DNA of 64,000 bases from Apiosordaria backusii (Eukaryota > Ascomycota > Sordariomycetes > Sordariales > Lasiosphaeriaceae), in NCBI GenBank assembly GCA_030549205.1, contig JAUKTV010000002.1, forward strand, positions 1,674,001 to 1,738,000, read 5' to 3'. The translations under genes were made by a program, and so were the position numbers. Shown piece by piece: positions 45,239-56,785 of this stretch (positions are counted from its first letter, which is position 1; each line of letters starts with the position of its first letter). A model generated the notes under the pieces. The model worked only from the letters and a program-made list of their open reading frames with translations. It searched no databases and had not been told where the DNA came from.

Positions 45239-46299
45239 TTTGAGCGAGTTAAAGGCCTGTGGTTTGATGCGGTGGTTTGTTTGACAAGGCTGGGAAGACT
45301 CTGTTCCTGGCGAGATGGATTGTAAGGTTATTTCTACTTTGTAGGAGAACTCAGATCGTCGATACGCAGCTTTAGGTGATATCGAGGAGCACAAATCACG
45401 CCACTTGTACATCGACACTTCTATCTACCGACAGCAATAGACTCTTGAGACTGCATCGAGTGTTGCATTTACCAGCAACGTGTGGCATACTTTCGCATGC
45501 CGAGCGCGAATGAAACCTGCTCCCCAGGCTGGACGGTGGGATCATGTAAAAGGCGACACACAGTACGGTTACACAGACTTGCCGCGAACGGTGTGATTGG
45601 CACAAGATGGAGGGTAGGTAGTTTTGGGATGAGGGGAATATTGACCTCGTAGCGTAAAGTGGCTGCATACATGTACGGGTGTCCTGTTTTGGCCGTTATC
45701 AATCATGATGACTCTGATCTGCCGTAAGCCAGATTGTTGGCATCGATCTCAATTTTTGTGGAGGTTCATTGTGTCTGAGCATTTTGAATGTAGAATTACA
45801 AGTAGGTACATTCAAGAAAAGACCTGCAGTATTATCAGCTGGTATAAAAGCACATTAAATCTATGTTGTAAGTGGTAGTTCAGACTTGGTAGACGAGCCT
45901 TCAGTTTAGACCGAATCAAAACCTTGTAGGCCCAGATCTTTTAAGCACAAGGCACAGCAACAGCCTTTGTGTTACAGCGTCCTACCTATCTTCATGTGTG
46001 TGTCATTGGCCTTCTCAGTTCGGTCACCCTCTAGCTACTCAAAATCGAAACGTCTAGGTCGAAGCCTGGCCCCCACCCTTCCAAGTCCTCCAAGCTCCGC
46101 GAAACCTGGGCAAGTTCAAGTTTCTTTTGCTGAGAAGCCCCTCTTCCGTTTAGAAGCCATGATAACCTCGCATATCTGTGACGAACTTCTTCTGGGTCTG
46201 TTTTCACGCTTTATTAAGAGGTAGGATAGATACCAAATTAAGGTACCTACCTAGTCTACCTCTCCTATTCCTCCCATTAAGCCTCTCGTCTGTCACCCT
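45239..46299. other. Intergenic, 1.06 kb
   Basis: P450 promoter side and 3' side of the sialidase-fold gene. A GGTACCTACCTAGT element lies near 46243-46256. No gene was found. Confidence 0.45.
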
Positions 46300-47520
46300 T
46301 CAACTGTCGATCTCAAAAACTCTACTCACAGCCCCCATCCCATCAGCAGAATACAACGCCAAAAACCTCTTATCATCCAGTTTAAACAACCCAGGCCAAT
46401 GACTCCCCTTCTCCGCCGCCACCGTGGCCCGCTGTCCCGTCGCAGTACTCTCCCCATCCTTCCCAAAGTTACTCCACGTCTTCCCCCCATCCCTACTCAA
46501 AATAATCTTCATCTCCCCCCCATCAATCTGCTCCGTCCCGCTCCCCTCATTCGTCATAAAACTACCCACCAGTACCCCGCCCACATTCCAAACCTGCGGC
46601 GCCCCCGCATCTCTTCCATCTGCAGCCGTATACACCCTCTTTCTCGTCCCCTCCCCCCAACTCTCCCCATCATCAAAACTCTCCACAGTATCAACACTAA
46701 AAACCCCATCATCCTCCGTCGTCTCAAAAATACACACCAAATGCCCTTCCTCCCCATCCCCCGCCTCGGCAACCCCCATCATCCCATCCCTCGCCTCCTT
46801 CCCATCCCTCCCCCTACTAACCACCCTCTCCTCGTTCCACGTCCTCCCCAAATCATCACTTACTCGCATAACATTATCCTGCCTCTTACCATCACCCTCC
46901 TTCTCACCACTATAATAAACCTGCAACCTCCCCTTCCCATCCACCCTCAGAAACGGCTCCCACAGCCCATTATTTTTTCCTTTCTCCCTGTTCGCCTTCC
47001 TCTCGCTGGCGTGGGATAAAAACTCCCAGGTTTGTCCGTAGTCTTTCGAGATGCAAATTGTGATCCGGTAGTAGGTGTACTCCCCGCTAGTAACTGGGTC
47101 GATGTCGTGATTGCGAAAGGCGTAGAGAATATCACCGTTAGGGAGCTGAAGAGGGAAGGGGTTGTCGATGTCGTGGGTGGAGGCGTTGGCTTGCCAGATG
47201 TGGGAGAGGAAGGTCCAGGATTGGGCGTGGTCGGTGGAGATGGACAAGGAGAGGATTTTGTTGGGGCCGGAGAGGGTGGTGTAGGAGGTGATGATTAGGG
47301 GGGTGTCGGGATGGGGGGAGGAGAGGTTGAAAAGGGCGTTGGCGCGGGGGTAGACGGAGCTGGGGGCTATCAGCACAGGGGAAGAGACGGGGTGGAAGGA
47401 TAGGGAGGAAGAATCCCGAGCGACATGAACCGGCGTGGCGGAAATGGGGATCACAAGGAGGGAGAAGACCAAAATTATACGGAACAAGGGGTTGAAGCAG
47501 GGAGAGGGGAAAAAGGTCAT
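46300..47520 (-). CDS. Secreted sialidase-fold (BNR/Asp-box) glycoside hydrolase-like protein
   Basis: A single exon of 406 aa from the ATG at 47520; the frame is open further upstream but the signal peptide (FRIILVFSLLVIPISATP) supports this start. Four Asp-box motifs mark a six-bladed beta-propeller: ISKDYGQTWEF, VSDDLGRTWNE, SFDDGESWGEG and LSRDGGKTWSN. The segment NNGLWEPFLRVDGKGRLQVY and the DIDNPFPLQLPNGDILYAFRN strand are typical of exo-acting members. Arg/Glu catalytic residues of true sialidases cannot be placed with confidence. It may be a sialidase, an exo-arabinanase-like enzyme or another propeller hydrolase. Confidence 0.82.
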   Translation of the reverse strand: MTFFPSPCFNPLFRIILVFSLLVIPISATPVHVARDSSSLSFHPVSSPVLIAPSSVYPRANALFNLSSPHPDTPLIITSYTTLSGPNKILSLSISTDHAQSWTFLSHIWQANASTHDIDNPFPLQLPNGDILYAFRNHDIDPVTSGEYTYYRITICISKDYGQTWEFLSHASERKANREKGKNNGLWEPFLRVDGKGRLQVYYSGEKEGDGKRQDNVMRVSDDLGRTWNEERVVSRGRDGKEARDGMMGVAEAGDGEEGHLVCIFETTEDDGVFSVDTVESFDDGESWGEGTRKRVYTAADGRDAGAPQVWNVGGVLVGSFMTNEGSGTEQIDGGEMKIILSRDGGKTWSNFGKDGESTATGQRATVAAEKGSHWPGLFKLDDKRFLALYSADGMGAVSRVFEIDS

Positions 47521-48184
47521 TGTATTAGTGATTGTATATTGACAAAGGAAATGCTTTTCAAAAGCGAAAGGTATATGTGAGTGTAAGTGAGAGTGTGAGA
47601 GTGAGTCCCTGCCTCTTGAGTGCCCTGCTCTGTCTGTCCAAAGATCGACGAAAAAGAAAAGGTAGGTAGGGAGAGGTGGGTATATACATGCATAAATCCT
47701 CATAAACATCGTGGGCATCCAAACAGGCCGAAGAGAGTAAGGTCACAACCGTAGTCAAACGCACCCCGCCCCAATCCAATCCGGCGAATAAAAACAAAAG
47801 AATAACCCCGGGCAACGGGGTTAGAGTTTGGCTCTTACACAGGCTAACCAACGGCCTGGACGTTTTGAGTGCAGTGAAACTTGGACTTGACAAGAGCCGG
47901 TACTTGGACCGATCAGCAAGCCATCAAACTGATGTGGTTTGGCTACTCGGCGCCTACCTAGTATGTTGAGCTACAAAAACACACGCAATGTCAATATCCG
48001 TTGAAAAAGAGAGTATAGAAACACAGGCAGTGCAATCTCACCTGAAGAGCAAGCAAACCACGTGGCTGCAATACCTTACGGTGCAGTGGTATCACAGCAG
48101 TATCGTATCAGTTGTGCCTCCTTCTAGAAACACACTCCAGCCAGGCGCTGTAACGTGATGCACATCTCCAACCCTATCATATCA
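47521..48184. other. Intergenic, 664 bp
   Basis: Upstream of the sialidase-fold gene, including a GTGAGAGT-rich stretch (47577-47604) probably in its 5' leader. No gene was seen. Confidence 0.5.
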
Positions 48185-49153
48185 CTACCCCCTAGCCGTG
48201 ATCATCCTCGTCTGAGGCCGCTCAACCCGAGAAAGTGACACCTCGTGTATAAAGTGCGACAGCGAAGGGTCCGACTTGGCGTATAAGACGAGCAGGCTCC
48301 TCACTTCTCCTTCTGTGAGGAGATCGACCGCCTGGCTCAAACTTCGCTGCCGTGGTCGATGATGTTCAAGCTGGTCATTTTCATCCTGCGAAGGCTCGTC
48401 CCATTCGTCATCACACTCGATTGTCTCTTGACTGGAAGCTGAAGTAGGGGGTGTGATATCCGCCAGAGGAGTCCGTGGGGTTTTTGACATGGGTGTTTCC
48501 GCGACAGGTTGAGTGTCCACCAGGTCTTCCTGCGTCTCATCCTGCTGAGGGCCTGGGGAGATTCTCAGCGGGGATATGGCGCGTCTTCTTTTGCGCTGCT
48601 GTGGTTGGAACATCTCGGCTTGTTGTCCTGGGGGTAATGAGCCTGATATGGAAGATGATGACGGGGTGCGGGCGTGCCGAAGCGAGCGTGGTGAGTGCCC
48701 GTGAGATGATCGAGGTGACTGCAAGTGAGATGGCCGTGGTGAGGGCACCTGAGGTGACCGTGGTGGTTGGGCGTGAAGTGAGTGTGGTGATCTCATAGCA
48801 GGCACTTCCGGATGGTTTGTGGACACAGGTCTACTTGAGGTCCTCCGCAGCATCTGTGTCGCAACCCTCGCTGCTGGGCTTTCACTGGCATTCCTCTCGA
48901 CATTGTGGCTCGGCTTGTGTACACGTCCACTGGCGACTTGATGCCCAGCCGTCATGAACCGCACCATTCGCGGCATCTTGGGCGAAGACTGGACTTGCGG
49001 GCCATTTTCGGCAACGCCTGCTAGCCCAGGACCAGGACGGGGGTTGCTGTTGCGTCGTGACGATGGATGCGACGCCAACGAGGACCGTCGAGAGTGACCG
49101 CGCTCGTGGCTGTTGCCATGATGGTTCATGGTCAGTTCCGGTGAGTATAACAT
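48185..49153 (-). CDS. Ser/Pro/Arg-rich disordered protein (322 aa)
   Basis: A single exon from ATG 49153 (MLYSPELTMNHHGN); the second Met, at 49129, is an alternative start. Residues 20-200 are low-complexity, with repeated SPR/PRS units (PPRSPQVPSPRPSHLQSPRS) and a basic KRRRAISPLRISP stretch that looks like an NLS. An acidic patch (ECDDEWDEPSQDENDQLEHH) precedes a more ordered C-terminal helix region (LTEGEVRSLLVLYAKSDPSL), probably the conserved part. I do not recognise a family. SP-rich sites and the basic patch suggest a phosphorylated nuclear protein (inference). Confidence 0.7.
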   Translation of the reverse strand: MLYSPELTMNHHGNSHERGHSRRSSLASHPSSRRNSNPRPGPGLAGVAENGPQVQSSPKMPRMVRFMTAGHQVASGRVHKPSHNVERNASESPAARVATQMLRRTSSRPVSTNHPEVPAMRSPHSLHAQPPRSPQVPSPRPSHLQSPRSSHGHSPRSLRHARTPSSSSISGSLPPGQQAEMFQPQQRKRRRAISPLRISPGPQQDETQEDLVDTQPVAETPMSKTPRTPLADITPPTSASSQETIECDDEWDEPSQDENDQLEHHRPRQRSLSQAVDLLTEGEVRSLLVLYAKSDPSLSHFIHEVSLSRVERPQTRMITARG

Positions 49154-49555
49154 CTTGTCGACCTTGACCGTCACCGGTATTGCTTTTTTCGCATGCGCAT
49201 GCGTGATAAAGTATTTGTAAAGTTGGAAATAACAACAACAAAGTCTTGTATTTTCTTGTGCGAGAGACGCGACATGGGTCGTGTTTACGACAGGGGTGCG
49301 CGTCCACAATGCAACGTCAACATTTCGTGAAATTACCCCCCCACCTGCCCGAAGGAGTCAAGACTGTAACACAAACAATGGCATGTATTACAGACTATGT
49401 ATCGTTATTTCAATACTGCTGCCAACAATCCTCACCAACAAAACAGCACCATCCAAAATCCTGATTATAAACCCCCAATATACAGCCCTCCAGCCACCAA
49501 GAGCGCCAAATTCAACAACATGACTGGAACTCTCACCCCCTCTCCAGCATCAGTC
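49154..49555. other. Intergenic with out-of-frame X325 tail
   Basis: 402 bp. It includes 49465-49555, where a hydrophobic GPI-like tail is encoded one frame away from the annotated end of the X325 gene (see findings). Otherwise no gene was seen. Confidence 0.5.
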
Positions 49556-50351
49556 TCAGTGTTCGTTACCGTTGCTGTGGAAGGGTTGGTATTTTGTGTT
49601 AAACAAGTTCTCCCTTCCCGGCTCTCCCGGCGCAGGCGTGCTACAGCTTTCATTCGGGGGTGTTCCCGGTAGGTAAACACTCGACACTTTGATATCCGTC
49701 GAGTTGAAACAATTCGTCTCGTTGACCTCGGGAACCAACGCTGGGTCATCGGTGAATATGATATCGGAGCACTAGTATTCCATCATCAGCATTTTTTCAC
49801 CTTTTCTCAAGATTGGACAGGATAGGTAGACAAACACTAAACTGCCCCGCCCCATGCCTCGCCGCCTCAACAACTTGCACACTCGCCCTGTCCCCGCTCT
49901 TGATCTCGCTCGACCAGACCGTCCCAGGCACATCAAGCTTCGGGATGCAGACCGTCCCAGGGTAGGGGTTGTTCGTCGGCCCGTTGATGTAGAATTTTGT
50001 CAGGGGGAAGGAGTAATTCTCTGGGTTCTCGCCGATGCCGAGGTTAATGTAGATGAGGGCTGTCTCGTGGCCTTGAAACCAGCCGGGCTGGAGGGCGACA
50101 GCGCCGCCGGAGAGGGGCCAGTAGGTGCGGTTGGTGGTGGGGGAGATGCCGCCGCCTTGGTGATTTCCATCTCAGTCAAGGCGGTTTATGATAAAAGCTA
50201 GTGGGAACTTACAAGGGTACATCCACTGCATCCCAAAGGGAAAAGTGGTGTTTGTGATGAGGTTATTGCCTCTCCAGGCTGGGTAGGTGATGACTACATG
50301 CGCCTGAGCGACATGTGTCAATTGAAGCAAGGTCGTGAGAAGGAACAGCAT
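49556..50351 (-). CDS. X325-family (LPMO-like) secreted copper-binding protein
   Basis: Exons 50351-50213, 50155-49836 and 49771-49556 encode 224 aa. The signal peptide (MLFLLTTLLQLTHVAQA) ends right before His (HVVITYPAWRGNNLITNTTF), so the mature N-terminus is the copper-binding His. The X325 pattern continues with FGMQWMYPCGG, a GHETALIYINLGIG strand, YPGTVCIPK and VVEAARHGAGQFSCSDIIF. X325 proteins (Bim1/LaX325 type) share the LPMO fold but act in copper handling at the cell surface rather than polysaccharide cleavage (family knowledge). Members usually end in a GPI signal. Here the frame stops at NGNEH while a Ser/Thr-rich linker and hydrophobic tail continue in another frame after an AAAA run at 49592-49595. 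Confidence 0.88.
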
Positions 50352-50941
50352 TTTGACAGTATACCTTAGCGTTGAGGTTGGCGAAGGATGAAGGTGGAAA
50401 GAGGGGATGTTCCTCATAGTCTACCTATATACAGGTAAGTCCGAGGTACCCAGTAATAGGTGCCTACATCTCAACGACATGGGCAATGGCTTTGTGTAGC
50501 GCCAAAACTGGTGTTGGCTACTGTCCAGCGTTGCATTGTCTGTGCCGCGGAAATAAATTTGATTTGGTCGACGTATCAGACACATTCCCGATGTTCTCTG
50601 TGACGTTGTCCGAGGGAACAAATACGGTAAGTTAGGCAACCATGGGAGTTGAAGCTTGGAGATCGACAGTCCATTATATTAGCTTATAATTAAGTAGAAA
50701 ATAACAGCAAATGCTGTTTGCAATGACCGCCTGCTTTATGAAAAGAACGTCCGTCCCAATCCCTCCTCGTGGTATCATTCATTATCCGTGCCAGTCTCAT
50801 CAGTATCAGTGGTATAAGTGGTATCATAAGGTATCCTTCTCCAAGTTCACACCCAGCTCAAACCTCTCTCCTTCAATTCGTTTCCATTTCTCATTCGCGT
50901 CACCAATTCTCTCAACGTCTCTTGTCATCATCGTGTTGTGT
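50352..50941. other. Intergenic, 590 bp
   Basis: X325 promoter side and 3' side of the MARVEL-like gene. TACCTATATACAGGTAAG-like and GGTACCCAGTAATAGGTGCC repeats lie near 50404-50466. No gene. Confidence 0.5.
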
Positions 50942-51429
50942 TTAGACAACGGCGGTGGTGCGGCCGCCACCGCGGTAGAAGCCGTAGTGCCAGTCGTAAA
51001 GAACGTTGAAGAGCAGGAAGAAGAAGGCAATGAAGCTGAAGGCCTCAACCGCGTGAAGAAGCGAGCTGTTGCTGTATGTCCAGCTGCTGGCAGTGAACAC
51101 CACAACCACGAGCCACAGGTACGAGAAGATGAGGTTGAAGAGCAAAACCATGCCAGGGTAGGCGGCGAGGAAGAAGGCGGCCAGGTAGAAGATGGTCGTG
51201 AGGACAGACTGCTCGTGTTAGCGTCGTGCTTGGGCTGAGGAATGATCTGGAAGAGGAAAATACATACAATAACCAGCGAGTAAATAACAAAGTCACCGCG
51301 CGCACCCTCCGAGACAAGGTATGCGAGGATGCCCATAACGATCACGGCCGAGATCCATACGATGGCCGAAGAGGCCAAGAGGAAGGGGGCCAGCCCCGTG
51401 CGGGCCGATGTTCGTCCTGTTCGTGCCAT
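50942..51429 (-). CDS. Four-TM MARVEL-like membrane protein (142 aa)
   Basis: Exons 51429-51268 and 51208-50942 join across a 59-nt intron (donor GTATGT, branch CTAAC, acceptor GAGCAG). Four hydrophobic segments span the protein: ~13-36 (APFLLASSAIVWISAVIVMG), ~46-70 (DFVIYSLVISVLTTIFYLAA), ~76-97 (MVLLFNLIFSYLWLVVVVFT) and ~108-130 (EAFSFIAFFFLLFNVLYDWH). Both termini are short and the C-terminus is basic and Gly-rich. Size and topology match fungal MARVEL-domain proteins of eisosomes or vesicle membranes, including Nce102-like ones. The exact subfamily is not determined. An ATATAAAT element lies about 145 nt upstream (51573-51580). Confidence 0.85.
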
Positions 51430-52897
51430 TGTGACTGGTTCTTCTTCTCGGTGTGGTGTGTGAAAGGTTGGAGGTTATTGGCTGGTTGGGGATAGCTTCG
51501 TTGGTCTAGATCGTGAGCTGGTTGAACAGAAAGAAGAGAGGAAAGGGCTGCCAGCAGACTGGACAGACTAGAATTTATATGAGGTCACCCAAAGTGCACA
51601 TCGGGCTTCTGGCGGTGGAATCTGGAAATTGAGAGAACTGGTCAGAAATGCCCTGTTTGAGCCGGCATAAGGATACCTACCTACCGAGCTGGCTGGCATT
51701 GACCCCAGGCCAACCAGTGGTTGTCAAGGCCCTGGTCCGGGTGTGACAACACACGCTTGTCTCCCCGCCGGTTGCCGTTGAACGAATCGTTGATCAACGG
51801 CCGTCATCTTGGCCATGGGCAGCGACAGGCGCGTGATGGGATAGCAGCAGCCACTGACGGCATCCCGCTACATGCATGGTGTCGATCCAACCAGACAATC
51901 TTGGCGGTCTGTCTGACGTCCGAGCTCGCGATGCCCCGCTGTTGGTTGAATCGCAAATCGATGACGTCAGTCCATCATGCCCTTGAAACCCTGCGTTTGT
52001 GAACGCCAAGAAAAAGAACACGAACTGAAAATCAGCAAGCTATCCTGAAACAGACGTCGCAGTGGAAAATGCGTCACTGGAAGAGGCCGATTCCGTTGAT
52101 CGAGGTCCGAAGTGTCTTGAAGCTACCCCGGGCCGAACCGTGTCGGGCACATGGCAGGCGCAGAGTCAACAAAGGGTCCATATTTAAGGATAAGTCGCGA
52201 TACAGATATTGGCAAAAGGTTATCCCCTTTTGGGAATGGGCTCTTAAGTTGAAGACATTCAGTCATGGATAATGTCAACTTCACGGCACTGCCCGGACGG
52301 ACACACGCCACAGAAAGACAAGATGTTCCCATGTTCAACAGAGGCTTTGGAAGACCACCTCTCTGGGTTAGCATACCTTAGACATTCGAACTTGTACCCT
52401 TGACTTTTCTCTGATTCTGGTCGTGTCGCCACACGATACAGATGCGGGGCGGAGCAGGCCGACAGTGTTGATGAACACGTAAGACTTAAGAGTACCTAGA
52501 TGCTCAAAACAAAGATGGCTCTAGAAATCCCTCAACATCTGATGTTCCATGACATGATTTCTGTTTGCCAGTGAGGCCATAACTTGAAGTTAGCGGAGCA
52601 ACTCTGCTGTCGAAAGCGTTACCTCGGGGCTATGCAGTCAATGAAGAACAAAATATCTCAATCAAACCGAGCAACCTAGTTCTCAGATGAAATTCACAAT
52701 GAAAGCCTGCTCACCTACCTCCGTTGTTCTCCTCGTGGGGACTGCATCTCAGCGCCCAGCCTTCTCAGGATCTCAGGACATGTATATATTCTCTCTCTGC
52801 GCCAGCACTTCTCTACCTCCTCCTCTCCAGGAAGCAACGGTCTTCGTGGCGATCACCAATCCGTCATAAAACCACAAGGCAATCCTTTGGAAATCTC
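51430..52897. other. Intergenic, 1.47 kb
   Basis: Divergent upstream region between the MARVEL-like gene and the secreted Cys-rich gene. It contains a perfect TGACGTCA (CRE-type) palindrome at 51962-51969 and a TATATA at 52783-52788, about 110 nt before the secreted gene. No gene was seen. Confidence 0.5.
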
Positions 52898-53694
52898 ATG
52901 AAGATGTTTACTTCCGTCATCCGCGCTTGCGGCGCTCTGCTCGCCATCTCCGGGGTATGTCAGACGTTCACAACGACCTTCAAGTCGGTGATAGGTATTC
53001 AAGACAGTTGAGGATGCTAAACCTCTCAATACAGCTCGCCAACGCCCTCCCCAGCGCCCGTGATGATACCGAAACCGGCCCACCCGCCAACTACACCATC
53101 GTCCCCATCCAGTGGGATATCCCCATTGACCCTGCTACCCCCGGTAGTACTACCGTCCACCTAACTGGCACCATTGAGGAAGTCGTGGCCCAGATGGAGC
53201 GTGACTACCCCGGCTGGAACGAGACCTTCCACCAGCACATGCGCTGGTCCCCCCCCTCTGACGCCTCGGCTTTCGGTATCGGCGACAAGAACTACGAGAT
53301 CGAGAGTAAGAAATGCGAAGAAGACTGGAGAGATATGTGCGACCGTCACCATATCGGAGAGGGTATCCGATACCTACTGAATCTCCCCGCCGACCCGAAG
53401 CCCAAGAACGGTCCCGGCCCAGGCAACTGTGGCCGTGTCAGTTGCTCGTGGAACGACGCGATTTACTGGTGCAATGATGTACGTTTCCTCTCTCCTCTGT
53501 CTTACTGTTAACACTGTTGCTGACAAACATGTCAATAGAACGACCAGGAGAAGGAGCTCAAGTCCTGGAAGGATATTGGTTATGCCGCCTTGCAGATCTA
53601 CCTCGACTGCCGAAACGCAGAGTTCGACCGGGTTGGTGGTCAGATATTCTACACGGATAAGTGGAATGTTGTTACCAAGAAGGACAACTGTTAG
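52898..53694 (+). CDS. Secreted Cys-rich protein, effector-like (218 aa)
   Basis: Three exons (52898-52954, 53035-53478, 53539-53694), all phase 0. The signal peptide is FTSVIRACGALLAISGLANA, split by intron 1. The mature protein has paired cysteines (KKCEEDWRDMCDRH, GNCGRVSCSW, YWCND, LDCRN and a final Cys right at the C-terminus) and an aromatic-rich VGGQIFYTDKWNVVTKKDNC end. The CSWNDAIYWCND and terminal DNC features recur in many uncharacterised secreted fungal proteins. No enzyme motif is seen. It could be a cell-wall or competition/effector protein; the function is not assignable. Confidence 0.83.
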
Positions 53695-54375
53695 ACGTGG
53701 GTGAGTCGTTCAAGGTAGTTTGGGGAGCATTGGACCAGTCTGGCACTGGGTCTACGTAAAAAGCAATATCGCAAAGGTGTCTTTCTAGGTATACTTCTTC
53801 AAGTAGTCCGCCGTGCTCTGATACACATGAGGTACCTTACCTACCGGCAAACTACTGTGCAGTAACCAACTTGTGATATACCAACCCATCACACAATCGG
53901 TCCGCCCTCCCGCCTCTCCACCTCGGCACTTGACCGAATCAGCCCCGACCCCCATACCTCCCCGGATTTTCTAGTTTCCCCAGATTGTAATGCCGGAGCT
54001 ATCCCCCACTGTCAAGTCTTGGTCTTGACCGCAAGTTGGGAGAGGTAACTATGCGGTTGGTAGGGCTAATGCTACCAAGCACCGAGGGAACCAGTCTATT
54101 GGACAATTTTTAGCCTGCAGCACTTGGTCATCTCTGAGTCAGGGAGTCCTTCCCCTCCACTAAACCCCCAATATCTTTATGCATACCAACAAAAAGGAAG
54201 GTGGTTTGTGACACGTTAATTACCCGCGAACCGGGTGGTTGGATCCACTTGCAGTATCACACCCGGGGAGCTGGGAGGAGGGTTTATATGAGCTCCGATT
54301 CTCCATCTCCTCCCGCGAGGGGTCACTGAACCAGGCAGCTTTTAGACTCCCGTCCTTCTGACGACAGGAGACACA
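53695..54375. other. Intergenic, 681 bp
   Basis: Promoter of the monooxygenase, with TTTATATG at 54283-54290 about 90 nt before its start. A GAGGTACCTTACCTACCGG motif lies at ~53829-53847. No gene. Confidence 0.5.
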
Positions 54376-56280
54376 ATGGGTGACAACCTCGTCCCTGAAC
54401 CTCATCCTCAAGATGACACCCCCCTCACGACCGACCTCCTCATCATCGGCGCCGGCCCCGCAGGCGCCTCCCTAGCTTGCTTCCTCGCCTCCCACGGCAA
54501 AACAGGCCTCCTCCTCGCCTCCTCCCCCGGCACCTCCCCCACCCCCCGCGCGCACATCACCAACCTCGCCGGCATCGAAACCCTTCGCGACATTGGCCTC
54601 GAATCCCAATGCCTTGCTTTGGCAACCCCCTCCGAAAACATGAAGCACACCCGCTGGTGCCGCTCCCTCGCAGGGGAAGAATACGCCCGGGTCTACTCGT
54701 GGGGTCATGACCCGAAGTACAAGGGGCAGTACGAATCTGCTAGTCCGTGCAGGCATGTTGACCTGCCGCAGACGTTGCTCGAGCCAATCTTAGTGCGAAG
54801 GGCTGTGGAGGGGGGGTGGGGGGTACGTTTCAATACTAAGCTACTGCATGTGAAACAGGAGAAGGGAAAAGAAGGGGTTGAGGTGGAGGTGTGGGATGAG
54901 ATACTGAAAAGGGGGTATACGATCAGGTGTAGGTATCTGTTTGGGTGCGATGGAGCGCGGAGTCAGGTGGTGAGGGAGATTGGGTTGCCGCTGGTTAAGA
55001 AGCCGGGTCAGGGGCTGGCGTTGAATGTGCTGGTGAAAGCGGACTTGACGCACTTGATGGAGCCGCATCGTGTGGGGAATTTACATTGGGTTTTTAAACC
55101 AGAAGAAGGGATCGATGGGAAACAGCCCCCGCCGTGGGGCTGGGCGGCGATTGTGAGGATGGTTAAGCCGTGGACGGAGTGGATGTTTATTTTCTTGGCT
55201 AAGCCTGGCATGGATTTGAAGGGGGAGGACATGAATGCTACGGATGGGGAGTATCTCGAGAGGGTGAAAGAGGTCATTGGGGATGAGGGGGTGAAAGTGG
55301 AGCTGGTGCATGCGAGCAAGTGGTGGATTAATGAGGTGGTGGCGGAGAGGTATCAGGAGGGGAATGTGTAAGTTTCTCTTGTTGAGGATGTTGATAGGGA
55401 CTATGACTGACAGAGGTAAAGGTTCTGTCTAGGCGACGCAGTCCACCGCCACCCCCCTTTCAACGGGCTAGGCTCCAACACCTGCCTCCAAGACGCCTTC
55501 AACCTCGCTTGGAAGGTCGCCTACGTTCTCGACGGCAAGGCTAGTCCCAGCCTATTAGACTCATACACCATCGAGCGACAACCGGTAGGAGTAGACATCA
55601 TCACCCGCGCCAACGACGGACTGAGGGATCATATCCCCTGGCAGCAAACCCTCGGGATGCTCTCCGCTGACCCAGCCGAGCGGACCAAAATCCTCGGCGA
55701 ATTCGAGTCTGCCACTCCAGAAGGAAGGAAACGAAGACAAGACTTCCAAAGGGCGATCGAGAAAACCACCACGGAATTCCACGGGCTGGGGATAGAGATG
55801 AACCAGAATTACTCTCACTCGCCGGCGGTGTATCTTGGCGATGAAACCGGCCCAGGGCCTGCGGTACCAGAAGATAAAGTCAGGACGCATGTCATAACAA
55901 CATATCCGGGGAGGAGGTTGCCTCATGTGTGGGTTAATACCAGAGTACCAGCAAAGGATATGACCAGCACGATTGACCTAGCTGGGCATGGCAAGTTTTG
56001 CCTACTGACTGGGTTTGGTGGGGAGAAGTGGAAACAGGCAGCGAAGAAAGTAGGACAGAAACTGGGGTTGCAGATCAACAACTACAGTATAGGCTGGAAT
56101 CAGGACTATGAAGATGTGTATTTCGACTGGGCAAAGAAGAGGGAGGTGGAAGAAGATGGATGTGTGCTTGTGAGACCAGATAGATTTGTAGCTTGGCGAG
56201 CAAAGGAGATGGTGGAGGATGCAGAGGACAAACTGGAGAAGGTATTGAGAAAGATTCTGGGGAGATCAGACTCATCATAA
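54376..56280 (+). CDS. FAD-dependent aromatic monooxygenase (phenol hydroxylase / PheA-TfdB type)
   Basis: Exons 54376-55367 and 55422-56280 (54-nt intron) encode 616 aa. The N-terminal FAD-binding motif is LLIIGAGPAGASLACFLASH (GxGxxG). The mid-domain DG motif is CRYLFGCDGARSQVVREIGL. The GD motif, rebuilt across the splice junction, is VFCLGDAVHRHPPFNGLGSN. It lacks a signal peptide and is probably cytosolic. The class hydroxylates phenolic rings using NAD(P)H and O2. It sits ~2.5 kb from a maleylacetate reductase-like dehydrogenase, which fits aromatic degradation, but no ring-cleaving dioxygenase is in the window. Confidence 0.92.
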
Positions 56281-56785
56281 AGAAAGGAGCTGTAGTCATG
56301 GAAACAAGTAATATGTTGATCGCCAATTCAGGGGAACCATGGCGTCTTCTTTATTCTCGCCCCTGCACATCAAGAGCAGCTCAAGAAGCTTCACTATCTA
56401 CCCCTCATGACAGGAAACAGACTGGCCTTGCCCCCATCCAGGATTGGAGTTCCCTCGAGAAGCAGGCTGCGTGGTGGCGTCCAATAGAAGTCACACCAGC
56501 GTGGCTCAGCACGCCCCCCTTTTCAGCCCACGCACGCCAACGCAAGCGCCGACATCAACCACACCACCCAAGGCAGATCTGGCCAGCATCCCAAGGCCGA
56601 TAAGATGGACTGAGAAAGCCGGGCGCGCGGGGTGACCTCAATGAGCAGCTTGTCTGCCTTTTTTTTGTTGTCCAGCCTGCAGTCCTCTTTTGTTGAGATT
56701 GACAGTCTGATAATCGCTCACTCGAGCGTTATCACCATTAGCACCCCCAAAGTGACCACCAATTTCCAGTGTTGACACCAGAAAA
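56281..56785. other. Intergenic, 505 bp
   Basis: 3' side of the monooxygenase gene and promoter of the coiled-coil gene. No TATA box or repeat stands out. No gene. Confidence 0.5.

Noticed and set aside
46399..47019. Pro/Leu/Arg-rich plus-strand frame opposite the sialidase-fold gene
   Set aside because: Antisense shadow with biased composition and no start context.
30277..47520. A single secondary-metabolite cluster from the decarboxylase to the sialidase
   Set aside because: P450, GMC, UstYa and PLP genes are scattered on both strands with F-box and other unrelated genes between, and no core synthase is present.
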